Position numbers and translations under genes: made by a program. The notes under the pieces are model-generated. The model saw only the letters and a program-made list of their open reading frames with translations, was not told the origin of the DNA and made no database searches. Positions 36,729-44,830 of a stretch of 64,000 nt of DNA are shown here, piece by piece. The stretch is from Chloroflexota bacterium (lineage in GTDB: Bacteria; Chloroflexota; Anaerolineae; Aggregatilineales; Phototrophicaceae). How positions within the stretch are numbered: position 1 is the stretch's first letter; each line of letters opens with the position of its first letter. Location: contig JAPOVL010000021.1 in assembly GCA_026708115.1 (NCBI GenBank), positions 62,001 through 126,000 on the forward strand. The letters run 5' to 3'.

Positions 36729-37247
36729 TCATCCGGCATTATTTGCCGAACTGTGCCGCCTAACGGCATCGTGGAAGTTCAGCGCGACTTCGCCAAAACT
36801 GGCCAGGATGGCCCCCACCAGAGGTTGATCAAACAGCGTCAGCGCCGCAGCCGTGAGCGCGGGCGAAAAACGCAGCAGCGACTTTGCCGCCCGCACAAGG
36901 ATGCGCGGGTTCGGCTTTTTTTCTTTGGTCAGTTGCGCCTCGACCGTATGCAAATCGTGCATTGCCGCTTCTTGCAGTTGCGGATTGAGATTCTCTTTCC
37001 GTATCGTATCCTCGACATCGCGGATGCAGCGAATCATCATGTCCAGTTCTCTCGGCGTCGTTTCCACCCCGCCGACCGTCACCGTCTGGTTTGTATGCTG
37101 TGCCACATCGCCGCCCGTCTGCACATGGACCTTGCCGTCGCGCCCGGCGAAGACAACATGCCCGGTCACCGAGAGCTGGTCAATCTCGATGTTCAGGTCG
37201 CGTCGGTAGGGCATGTCATCCTGCAAGCTGCGTTCTCTGGAATTCAT
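36729..37247 (-). CDS. Small putative NLR-partner protein with GHVVFAGRD motif
   Basis: 172 residues, no family recognised. Residues 22-50 form a beta-prone Gly-rich stretch with GHVVFAGRD (29-37) and GGDVAQ, like the segment in the downstream NACHT protein. A predicted helical region (65-125) follows, then a hydrophobic helix-rich end (FSPALTAAALTLF and LVGAILASFGEVAL) that could be membrane-active. ATG 37247 is favoured by AAGGA nine bases upstream; ATG 37253 is two codons earlier. Its stop lies 137 bases before the NACHT start, with a repeat in between. A role as effector or adaptor is inference. Confidence 0.6.
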   Translation of the reverse strand: MNSRERSLQDDMPYRRDLNIEIDQLSVTGHVVFAGRDGKVHVQTGGDVAQHTNQTVTVGGVETTPRELDMMIRCIRDVEDTIRKENLNPQLQEAAMHDLHTVEAQLTKEKKPNPRILVRAAKSLLRFSPALTAAALTLFDQPLVGAILASFGEVALNFHDAVRRHSSANNAG

Positions 37248-37299
37248 TTTCATCGATCCTTGGCGCCCGATAATCACTTCATCATATCAAGAATTCTGG

Positions 37300-37349
37300 T
37301 TTCAAGCGAATGCCCATATATCCGGGTACTGTATCGAATTCGCTTGAAA
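37300..37349. repeat. 12-bp inverted repeat upstream of the small NLR-partner gene
   Basis: Arms TTTCAAGCGAAT (37300-37311) and ATTCGCTTGAAA (37338-37349), perfect, 26-base spacer. It lies 53-102 bases upstream of the start codon at 37247, next to a possible -10 box. Confidence 0.55.
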
Positions 37350-37628
37350 TTAAATCAGCTCATTTCACCACAATTGCGGGAAGAACTTGCAGAGCAACTA
37401 TACCCTTGGCTTTTTCTCGCTGTCCTCGGCGTCCTCGGTGGTCAATTGCCAACAATCTGAAATGCACCCTTCTCAGTAGGACCGACTAAGTTATGCAACT
37501 CCAATACAACCGTCGTTCAGTATGGGCGACCCGCCGGACTCTGTTGAAACTCATGAATTAGGGCCAATCCCGGTCAGTGTCGGGCAAATGCGAAAGACCA
37601 TAATAGTCCAACATGGCTCAGTAAAGCT

Positions 37629-37656
37629 CCCCCTCCCCGAAGCATCGGGGAGGGGG
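37629..37656. repeat. C-rich hairpin repeat
   Basis: A perfect 12-bp stem (37629-37640 with 37645-37656) with loop AGCA, followed by CCGGGGGGTGGGG. This looks like a common intergenic hairpin type in GC-rich genomes. Confidence 0.5.
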
Positions 37657-37721
37657 CCGGGGGGTGGGGTTGAATTTCAACAGACCCCGCCGGGTCGCCC
37701 GCAAAACCTAGCCGGAACGGT

Positions 37722-37741
37722 GGGCGAGCCAAGGCTCGCCC
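37722..37741. repeat. GGGCGA-type hairpin repeat, copy 3
   Basis: Perfect 9-bp stem GGGCGAGCC/GGCTCGCCC with a 2-base gap, followed by CTAC; orientation opposite to copies 1 and 4. Confidence 0.6.
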
Positions 37742-37819
37742 CTACAATATCATTGCGATCTGTTGCATGACTTACCTGTACTTACTTCTGTGACGGCGTT
37801 TTATGGCCTTCTCCAACGC

Positions 37820-39514
37820 CTAGGGAAGACCAACCAATCGAATCCCGATTGACGAATAGCGCACCCGCGGCTCCAGATAATAGCGAAACGAGGTCTGCGC
37901 CCGGTCACAAGGGCTGACGAAACTGCCCCCCGCCACCGCGCGCCTCTGATCGCGCCCGTCCTCCGTTGCCGCCGCCGTATTCAGCGTCCACTCCCACAGG
38001 TTGCCCGCCATATCGTAAACCCCATACGGACTCGCGCCCTTGTGGTAGCGGTTGACCGGCGTCGTCATCTTTAGTCCGCTCTCCAGCGTATTGCAGCGCT
38101 CTTCGTCATAGTCGTCGCCCCAGGGGAAGTAGCGATCGTCATCTCCCTTGGCGGCGCGCTGCCACTGCGCGATCGTCGGCAGCGTCACCTTCATCTTGAG
38201 CAGGCTGCCCAGCCAGTTGGCGAAGGCCCTCGCCTCGTACCAGTTCACATTTTCTCGCGGGCGCTCGCCCCCGGCAAAGCGCGACTCCGCGATGCCCTTG
38301 CCTTGCTTGAACCAGCGCATCGCGTGTTCGGAATAGTTCCACCAACGCGCATTCTTGTAGCCGTCTTCCGCTTTGGCAAAAATATCGAATTGAGCGTTGG
38401 TCACGGGGTACATGCTCATGACAAAATTATCAACCTGGACGATCATCTCGCCAAAATCTTCGTCCGCGCCAACCATGCTGGAGATCGCCACCGTGCCATA
38501 CGGAATATCGCGCCACTGCAGCATGGGCAAGATTTCCTCCGCCGACGCCCCGTCCGCGACCACCTGCCGCGGCTCGCCGGCTTCGTTGCTCGCGGAGGCC
38601 TGCGGCAGCTTGACAACCTGGCTGCTGAAACCGCGACTGAACCCTTCATCGCCGCTCTCCTGTAGCTGCGGCGCGCTGACGCTTTGACTGTTGAATTGCA
38701 GGGGGACTTGTTCCCTGGCCGGCGCTTTGGAATTGTTGTCGCCCGGCGACTTGATCGCTTCCTTGCCCTGGCAAAGTCGCTGCAACCCTTGCGGATCGTA
38801 GTCGCCGAACTCCCGGATAAATTCGGCCAGGGCGTCGCAGGCCATTTCCCGCGTGCTTTCAAAGGCGAAGAGCGCGACGATGTGCTGATACTCGCGTTCC
38901 AGCTCCCGCGATTGCGATCTTTCCGCCACTTTGGATTCGGCGATCCGAAGCAGATTGTCCAGTCGCACGAAGCGAGACTGATAGCCGCTGGCCTGCGCCT
39001 GGCGCAGCAAGACGATCGCATTGTCATAGTCGCCCTTTTCCAAAGCGTGAACCGCGCTGCTAACCAATTCAACCGGGCTCGACCTGGAGACCGGGCCGTC
39101 GCTGATGGGCGCGGGCGTCGGCCCCGTGCTGCCCTGCCGGCGCTCGACCACCAAGATTGAATTCAGCAATTGCGTCACGTTTTCCACAGTCAGTTTTTCC
39201 GACAAATCAACGTATTGCCAATCTCTCATTTTGTCTGGCAACACCGTGTCCTTGTTGATCAGTACCGGGATGACCTGACGTTTGAGCCGGCGCGCGATTT
39301 CCAGTTCCCGCCGGCAGTATAGCGATGCCACAGAATCGGGCGAAAGCAAATAGATAAAGACCTCGCACCAGTCCAGACGTCTCAGGATTTCCTTCCACCA
39401 GTCTTGGCCCGCATACAGCCGCTGATCGTACCAGACATCGTGCGCGTGCAGGGTCTCGATGATTCGGATGCAATAGGGCTTGTCCACCCGGGCGTAGCTG
39501 ACGAATATCTTCAT
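37820..39514 (-). CDS. TIR domain fused to a formylglycine-generating-enzyme-like domain
   Basis: 564 residues. N-terminal TIR domain (1-125) starts MKIFVSYARVDKPYC and carries the putative catalytic Glu70 in YCRRE. A linker with helical tetratricopeptide-like character (about 145-245) and a Ser/Gln-rich stretch follow. The C-terminal FGE/SUMF1-type (C-type-lectin fold) domain runs from about 335 to the end, with MYPVTNAQFDIF, WYEARAFANWL, YFPWGD, YGVYDMAGNLWEW, RRAVAGGSF and the terminal IGIRLV. TIR domains often cleave NAD or make cyclic-ADP-ribose signals; the FGE fold may be a binding module. The start overlaps the upstream TIR-HEAT gene by ATGA, so they are co-translated. Defence or signalling role inferred. 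Confidence 0.82.
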   Translation of the reverse strand: MKIFVSYARVDKPYCIRIIETLHAHDVWYDQRLYAGQDWWKEILRRLDWCEVFIYLLSPDSVASLYCRRELEIARRLKRQVIPVLINKDTVLPDKMRDWQYVDLSEKLTVENVTQLLNSILVVERRQGSTGPTPAPISDGPVSRSSPVELVSSAVHALEKGDYDNAIVLLRQAQASGYQSRFVRLDNLLRIAESKVAERSQSRELEREYQHIVALFAFESTREMACDALAEFIREFGDYDPQGLQRLCQGKEAIKSPGDNNSKAPAREQVPLQFNSQSVSAPQLQESGDEGFSRGFSSQVVKLPQASASNEAGEPRQVVADGASAEEILPMLQWRDIPYGTVAISSMVGADEDFGEMIVQVDNFVMSMYPVTNAQFDIFAKAEDGYKNARWWNYSEHAMRWFKQGKGIAESRFAGGERPRENVNWYEARAFANWLGSLLKMKVTLPTIAQWQRAAKGDDDRYFPWGDDYDEERCNTLESGLKMTTPVNRYHKGASPYGVYDMAGNLWEWTLNTAAATEDGRDQRRAVAGGSFVSPCDRAQTSFRYYLEPRVRYSSIGIRLVGLP

Positions 39515-42500
39515 GCTTCGGTCCGCTTCGCCGCTTGCGGCGCGTCCTTGATTGCCGCTCTGCTTTCCGGACTGTCGATTCGCCGCAAGGCCGCGATGGC
39601 AAAGTCCCGGATAGACTGCTCTTCCCAGTCTGGCTTGCCCTCGTCGCCCAACAGCCGCGCCAGCGTCGCCATATCGGCTTCATCAAAAACTGGCGCCAGC
39701 GTCTTGGCCGCGTACCAACGCAAGTGGATGAAGGCATCGCTCAGCCCATGCTCGAGATGCTCCCGCGCCAAATTTGGATTGATTTGCTGAATTGACTTTA
39801 GCGCAGCGAGGCGAACGAAGTTGTCCTTGTCCCCTCGGAAGGCATCCGCCAAAGCGCGTATCGCTTTCGACTGCCCCAGCTCGCCCAGCGCTTCCGCAAC
39901 CGTCTCCCGTACCGCTTGCTGCGGACTGCCCAAAAGTGGGATCATCCTGTCAATTGTATCCGCGGCGTTATGTACCGCCAGCGCGCGGATCGCGGCAACT
40001 TGCACGATCCAATTGGGATCTTCGAGACGCAGGGACAAGTGTCGCTTTGATTGCTGGTCCGGCAGCCAGGCCAGGGCTTCGCATACCGCCCAGCGCACAT
40101 GCCAGTTCTTGTCTTCTGTGGCGGCGCACAGTATGCGCAATACCGTGTCATGCTCTCTGCCCCGCAGATGCCTGGCGAACTTCCGCAAGAACTTCGCCGC
40201 CTTTTGCGTTCGCCCCCAGTCATCGTCTCGCAGCAATTCCAGGGTCCGCAGCACTTTTTCCTCGTCGCTGAATGCCTGGCCGGCCTCCGCGGCTGCCGCT
40301 GGCTCCGCCACGGTCTCGGCAATCGCCGCAACTGCTCTGCTAGCTAGCTCGCCAATACTTGCGCCCTTATCCGGCGGACGCCGGCGGTCGTCGCGCAGCC
40401 GCGACAGCGCGTCCAGCGCCGGCGCGTATTTCCCCGCCTGCAAAATGCCGATCACCGCCGCCACCGTGCTCGGCTTGTCGCTGTCCAGCAATTCCAGCAA
40501 GTCGTCGAGCGCCAGGTCGGGACAATCTGTCAAGAGTTCCGCTGCCGCATCGACAATCGCTTGCTGCGGGTCGGACAATGCCGCGACCAAGGCTTTGCGC
40601 GCTGCTACATCCTCCGAAAAGCGCCAGAGAATTTCGTATGTCGCCAAGCGCACCAGCGTCTCGCTATCGCTTGTCATATCCAGCAAATGCGGCAACGAAT
40701 TCGCCGCGGGATACGCAGCCAGCCGTTCCAGAGCCCGGTGCCGCTCTTGCCAGTCCCTGTGCCGCAGTTGACGTTCAATATCATCCGGTATGCCGTCGTC
40801 CGGTGGCGCCAGGGCTGGCGGCAGCTCCGCTTGAGCGCTTAAGCCCTCCAGCGTCTGATCGCCGTACAAAAGTGCGCCCAGATTGCTGCCGGCGATAACT
40901 GTGGACTCAGGCGGTTTTTCCAGTACCCGCGCCACATCATCCAGCAACTGCTGGAAGTCATCGCGCTTGGGCAAGTGCTTGATTGCGCCCGCCATCAGGC
41001 TTCTCATTTGCTCGGCCTTCTTGTGGCTCGCGATCGCTGCTTCAACCGCCTCCGGCAAGTCTGCCTTGGGCCCAGCCAACTGCGCCAATCCAATCGCCAA
41101 ATCGCTCTCATCGTGATCGACCATCGCCTCGTAGAATGCCGGATTGAGCGTCAGGCGCCCCTCGTTGGCAAACGCCAGCAGCCTGCTCGATACCGCTCTC
41201 CCGCGCGCTCGCAGCGCCTCGACGACCAACTCAAGCTGCTCGGGATTTTCTTGCGACCAACGCAATAAGCTTGCCAGAATATCGGAATAGGCGTAGTTCA
41301 TCAGGGCCAGCACGATCTCGTCCCGGGGCAGCCCTTCTCCGCTTTCCAGATAGTCCAGCAGCAGCACTGCCGTCGGCAAAAACTTGATCTGACCTAGCAT
41401 CCATATCGCGTTTGCCTGGATCTGCGGGTCCGGATTTCTACTCAGCTTGACAAGATACGCTACCGCCAGCCAAAGCCGGTATTCCCTGATGGATTCGATG
41501 ACCGGCGTCGGCGAATTGCGGTCTATCGACGCCACCAGTTCAACGAAGGCGATCGACAAGTCCAGACGCAGCGCCAATATCTCTTTCCAAAGCCACAATT
41601 GCACCGTCTTGTCATAACCCGACATCTGTCCGACCAGCAACTCTGCCGTCTTTTCGAAATCGGGCAGGCTGTTGATGCAGGCGCGAAATGCCGACCGCGC
41701 GGCCACATGCTGCGCTGCGGCTTGCGCCAAATTGTCGATCAAGGCCTCTTGCGCCGATTCGTAAAGGGTCGGATGCCGCGCAAGGCAAGCGCTGGCAAGG
41801 AATGGATCAGTCTCGGCAATCTCTTCGATCACATCTCGCCGCGCTTCCTCAGCCAGGTTGTCGACCAAAATCAAGATCAATGGCTCCCATTTCTGCTGCG
41901 CGCGCGCCCCAGACGCCGTGAACTGCGGCACGGTCAAGTATCGCTGCAAGCCATGTTTGCTTATGTGACCGGCTGCCAAATACCACTGGTAAACCGCCGA
42001 GCCAAATCGCAAAAAAGCGCCCGCTTGCTCCAGGATGCCAATCTCGATTGCGAAGTCCACCAGCAGCTTTTCGGATGCTTGCTCTTCCACATCCTGGCGC
42101 GGCAACTGTTGCCCGGCCTCCAACTGCATCATGCTCCAGGCCAGATTGCGGCAGAAGTCGATCAGTGGCTTGGCCTCGACGCTCCCCCTTGCCGATGCCA
42201 TTTGCTGGCTGCGCGCGGCGATCACGGCCGGCAGCGGATTGCGCTGCCAATGATTGACCGCCAACGCTGTATCGGCGGCGACCAACTCAATCCCCAGGGA
42301 CAGATAATCCAGTTGATTGCGGATTATGCTAGGCTCTTGCTGGCGCAGTATCTGCCGGAAGCTGTTGACTTGCTCCAGGCTCAAGCAAGCAGAAGCCAGC
42401 TTCAAAGCCAGCCCCGCTGTGATCGCTCCCGGCGACAATACCGGCCCGTCCGGGCCGCTCGCGCTTTGCTCCCTCGCCAGCAGGACAAACCTGTGATCGG

Positions 42501-43440
42501 CGCTGGCAGATATCCAGGCTCTCAGTTCGGCCGCATAGCTGGGAAACTGCTTGTTCAATCCGGACCAATTGTTCAAAAAAAAGACCGCCGTATTGCTGCC
42601 CAGCCAATGTTTCCAATAAGAGATCAACTGCCATTCCGATTCCATGAACGCCGACAACGACGGATTCGTCGCGTCCCATTTCGTCAGGTCCAGCCAGATC
42701 GGCAAGGGCGCATGACTGTCGCGCAGGGCGGCATGCGCATGCACAAGGCTCAGCAATCTCGCGAAAAACGTCCTGCCGCTGCTGCCATCCCCTTGCAGCA
42801 CGAATTGCCTTTCGCCCGCCGACCACCCCAACAGGTCTTCAATGACCAGGGAGCCCTCGGCATGGCCGACGGCGAAAGCCCAGTCCTGCAGCAGCGCTAC
42901 CGGATAAGCGCGCGGGCGAACGGACTCTGGCGCTTGCCCGGACTGAACGCGCAAAGAGGTCCAGGCCATGGGCAGCTTGGCCAAATACAATTCGCTCTCT
43001 GCGATGTATTGTCGCAGATAACCCGATCGCTCGCCCGTCTGCGCTGCCGCTTCCGATTGAGGGATCTGGTTGAGCAAGTTCTCCACGCTCAGATCGTCAG
43101 GCTCATCGAACCAGCGACGGAAGTCGATCCAGTCATCAAAGGCAAAATCGGCAATCTTCTCCGTCGAGAAATCCCGGGGAATAACGGCAATCACCGGTAT
43201 GTTTCGCCGTCGAAACTGTTCGTACTCCTGCCGGCAGTATGCGCTCTCGAGGTAATCGTCCGAAACGATCACAAGCGCGCCGCTGGCGCGATCATACGCC
43301 CCGCGGATGCTTTCCTGCCAATCTTCAACCGGTCCGACTTCAAAACGATCGAGCCAGATATGCCGATAATAGCGAATCAGCAGGTTAGAAAGTTGAAACG
43401 CGTAGGGCAAATCGATGTTGTGGTAGGAAAGGAAAATCAA
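39511..43440 (-). CDS. TIR - degenerate STAND NTPase - HEAT repeat protein
   Basis: 1309 residues. TIR domain 1-110 with putative catalytic Glu72 in YCRQE. A central region (about 180-560) has the layout of a NACHT/STAND NTPase, but its P-loop reads GDGSSGRT (217-224), with Arg in place of the catalytic Lys, and the Walker B strand is AVFFLNNWSGLN, lacking the acidic pair. The C-terminal half (about 640-1290) is a helical solenoid with HEAT/PBS-like repeats, e.g. NWHVRWAVCEALAWLP and NWIVQVAAIRALAVH. The start is TTG, with MIFLSYHNIDLPY giving a canonical TIR beginning. The HEAT array would sense a ligand and the TIR act as effector. The ATGA overlap links it to the TIR-FGE gene. Confidence 0.8.
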   Translation of the reverse strand: MIFLSYHNIDLPYAFQLSNLLIRYYRHIWLDRFEVGPVEDWQESIRGAYDRASGALVIVSDDYLESAYCRQEYEQFRRRNIPVIAVIPRDFSTEKIADFAFDDWIDFRRWFDEPDDLSVENLLNQIPQSEAAAQTGERSGYLRQYIAESELYLAKLPMAWTSLRVQSGQAPESVRPRAYPVALLQDWAFAVGHAEGSLVIEDLLGWSAGERQFVLQGDGSSGRTFFARLLSLVHAHAALRDSHAPLPIWLDLTKWDATNPSLSAFMESEWQLISYWKHWLGSNTAVFFLNNWSGLNKQFPSYAAELRAWISASADHRFVLLAREQSASGPDGPVLSPGAITAGLALKLASACLSLEQVNSFRQILRQQEPSIIRNQLDYLSLGIELVAADTALAVNHWQRNPLPAVIAARSQQMASARGSVEAKPLIDFCRNLAWSMMQLEAGQQLPRQDVEEQASEKLLVDFAIEIGILEQAGAFLRFGSAVYQWYLAAGHISKHGLQRYLTVPQFTASGARAQQKWEPLILILVDNLAEEARRDVIEEIAETDPFLASACLARHPTLYESAQEALIDNLAQAAAQHVAARSAFRACINSLPDFEKTAELLVGQMSGYDKTVQLWLWKEILALRLDLSIAFVELVASIDRNSPTPVIESIREYRLWLAVAYLVKLSRNPDPQIQANAIWMLGQIKFLPTAVLLLDYLESGEGLPRDEIVLALMNYAYSDILASLLRWSQENPEQLELVVEALRARGRAVSSRLLAFANEGRLTLNPAFYEAMVDHDESDLAIGLAQLAGPKADLPEAVEAAIASHKKAEQMRSLMAGAIKHLPKRDDFQQLLDDVARVLEKPPESTVIAGSNLGALLYGDQTLEGLSAQAELPPALAPPDDGIPDDIERQLRHRDWQERHRALERLAAYPAANSLPHLLDMTSDSETLVRLATYEILWRFSEDVAARKALVAALSDPQQAIVDAAAELLTDCPDLALDDLLELLDSDKPSTVAAVIGILQAGKYAPALDALSRLRDDRRRPPDKGASIGELASRAVAAIAETVAEPAAAAEAGQAFSDEEKVLRTLELLRDDDWGRTQKAAKFLRKFARHLRGREHDTVLRILCAATEDKNWHVRWAVCEALAWLPDQQSKRHLSLRLEDPNWIVQVAAIRALAVHNAADTIDRMIPLLGSPQQAVRETVAEALGELGQSKAIRALADAFRGDKDNFVRLAALKSIQQINPNLAREHLEHGLSDAFIHLRWYAAKTLAPVFDEADMATLARLLGDEGKPDWEEQSIRDFAIAALRRIDSPESRAAIKDAPQAAKRTEA

Positions 43441-43487
43441 GCTCTCGTTAATAACGGAACCTCGCGCCTCGTCCAGGGCTCCCTTTG

Positions 43488-43493
43488 ATTATA
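43488..43493 (-). promoter_or_regulatory. -10 box TATAAT of the TIR operon
   Basis: Perfect TATAAT on the minus strand, giving a leader of about 40 bases before the TTG start at 43440. Confidence 0.5.
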
Positions 43494-43624
43494 CTCTCGG
43501 CCTGCCAGCGTTCAATCGAATTCGGCGCCTAATCTCGCCTCGGCCCCGTCGCCAGATCTCCCACCACAATCTCCCGAATGCACACACCCGCCAAATCCCA
43601 TCCATAACCACCTCGCAACCCGTA

Positions 43625-43647
43625 GGGGCGACCCCGTGGCTCGCCCC
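43625..43647. repeat. GGGCGA-type hairpin repeat, copy 4
   Basis: GGGGCGACC (43625-43633) with GGCTCGCCCC (43638-43647), one mismatch, preceded by CCCGTA. Upstream flank resembles that of copy 1. Confidence 0.6.
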
Positions 43648-43720
43648 CTCTGCGCCTCTGTGGCCAAGTAAAAACCCAGCAATACCGCGGCCTCCAGCCC
43701 TTCCACCCTCTCAAAAGCTG

Positions 43721-43806
43721 GAGAAAACTGGAGAAAACTGGGGTCCCCGCGGGGGCGCAAAGGGGCGATGCAGGGGCTTCAAGGGCGGCTTGCGGGGGCG
43801 CAAAGG
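43721..43806. repeat. Short direct repeats
   Basis: gagaaaactg twice in tandem (43721-43740), then GCGGGGGCGCAAAGG at 43749-43763 and again at 43792-43806. Confidence 0.6.
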
Positions 43807-43927
43807 AGTCTATTATCCTCTCTAAACGCGACATGCCTGGAACCGTTTCGCCGGCTGCGGCTACATCACAGCGCAGCAATACGATATCATGACTGCCTCG
43901 GTTGCGGAGGCCGACAAGGTCGAGCTT

Positions 43928-44830
43928 ATGAACAGAACCGACCTGCTGCGCGGGACCTTCTACGGTATCACCGCGGCCAGCATTTGGGGCGGCATGTATG
44001 TCGTGTCGGATGTCGTGCTGACTGTCATCCCGCCCTTCACCTTGTTGAGCCTGCGCATTCTCTTGGGACTGCTGGCGCTCTGGCCAATCTTCCGGCGCGC
44101 GGGCCTGTCTTTGCCGGCGCCGCTCGTGATTCGCGAGCTGTTAATCGTCGGACTAATCGGATTAGGCCTCAGCCTCGGTACGCAATTCCTGGGCACCGAC
44201 CTGTCAACAGCGGTGAATGGCGCCTTGGTGACGAGCGCCTCGCCCGCACTTGTCGTGCTCTTTGCCGCGCTCCTGCTCAAGGAAAAGCTGACATCGCGGC
44301 GAGCGCTCGCGCTTGTTCTCGCCAGCGCCGGACTGCTCGTGATACTGGATCCGACCAGCGCCAACTTCGGGGGAGAGACCTTCCTGGGCGATGTTTTCCT
44401 GGCGCTTTCGGCCCTGACCTGGGGGCTCTATTCGGTGCTCGTGCGGCGCGTCTCGATCCGGCATCGCCTGCATACGCTGACGATCACGCTCGTCGGATTG
44501 CTCGGCGGCTTGGCGCTCTCGCTGCCAGCCAGCATCGTTGAACTGTCAACTAGGCCCATCGGCCCGCTGGACGCCGGCGCGCTGCTCGGCGTCGCCTATC
44601 TGGGAATCGTCTCGACAGCCTTGGCCTTGCTGCTGTGGAACCGCGCTTTTGCGCTCGTGCCGGCCACGGTCGCGTCGCTGTTCTTCTTCGCCCAACCCGT
44701 CTCAGGCGCGCTCCTGGCCGCCATTTTCCTTGGACAAACCTTGACAATACAACTGGGAATCGGCGGCGCGCTGATTGCGGCCGGCGTGCTGCTATCGATT
44801 CTGGCTTCTTCAACTGATGCTAATTCTTGA
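43928..44830 (+). CDS. EamA/DMT-family membrane transporter
   Basis: 300 residues with ten membrane helices in two EamA repeats (about 10-140 and 155-295), the drug/metabolite exporter superfamily (RhaT/YdcZ-like). Start ATG 43928 is chosen because AAGG precedes it and MNRTDLLRGTFYGITAASIWG is a typical first helix; an ATG at 43889 overlaps the -10 box. The exported compound is unknown. Its last 11 bases overlap the convergent kinase gene. Confidence 0.85.
   Translation: MNRTDLLRGTFYGITAASIWGGMYVVSDVVLTVIPPFTLLSLRILLGLLALWPIFRRAGLSLPAPLVIRELLIVGLIGLGLSLGTQFLGTDLSTAVNGALVTSASPALVVLFAALLLKEKLTSRRALALVLASAGLLVILDPTSANFGGETFLGDVFLALSALTWGLYSVLVRRVSIRHRLHTLTITLVGLLGGLALSLPASIVELSTRPIGPLDAGALLGVAYLGIVSTALALLLWNRAFALVPATVASLFFFAQPVSGALLAAIFLGQTLTIQLGIGGALIAAGVLLSILASSTDANS

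Larger units (their letters stand above)
37248..37819. other. Repeat-rich intergenic region between the TIR pair and the NACHT pair
   Basis: About 570 bases. It contains a 12-bp inverted repeat (37300-37349), a C-rich 12-bp hairpin (37629-37656), a GGGCGAGCC hairpin (37722-37741) and a possible minus-strand -10 box (TATGAT, 37281-37286). No convincing gene. Confidence 0.5.
43441..43927. other. Intergenic region upstream of the TIR operon
   Basis: About 487 bases between divergent genes. It contains the likely TIR-operon -10 box, a GGGCGA hairpin (43625-43647), two tandem gagaaaactg units (43721-43740), a 15-bp direct repeat (43749, 43792) and a TATCAT -10-like box at 43885 for the EamA gene. 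No gene seen. Confidence 0.5.

Noticed and set aside
37820..37920. Diversity-generating retroelement variable region in the FGE-like C-terminus
   Set aside because: The FGE end resembles known variable proteins, but no reverse transcriptase or template repeat is present in the window and the end is not adenine-site biased in any way I can show.
41599..43488. Long open frame on the plus strand antisense to the TIR-HEAT gene
   Set aside because: Shadow of the 1309-residue protein; no recognisable motif and unlikely start.
23501..43647. CRISPR array from the repeated hairpins
   Set aside because: Copies are kilobases apart, imperfect, and without spacers or cas genes.
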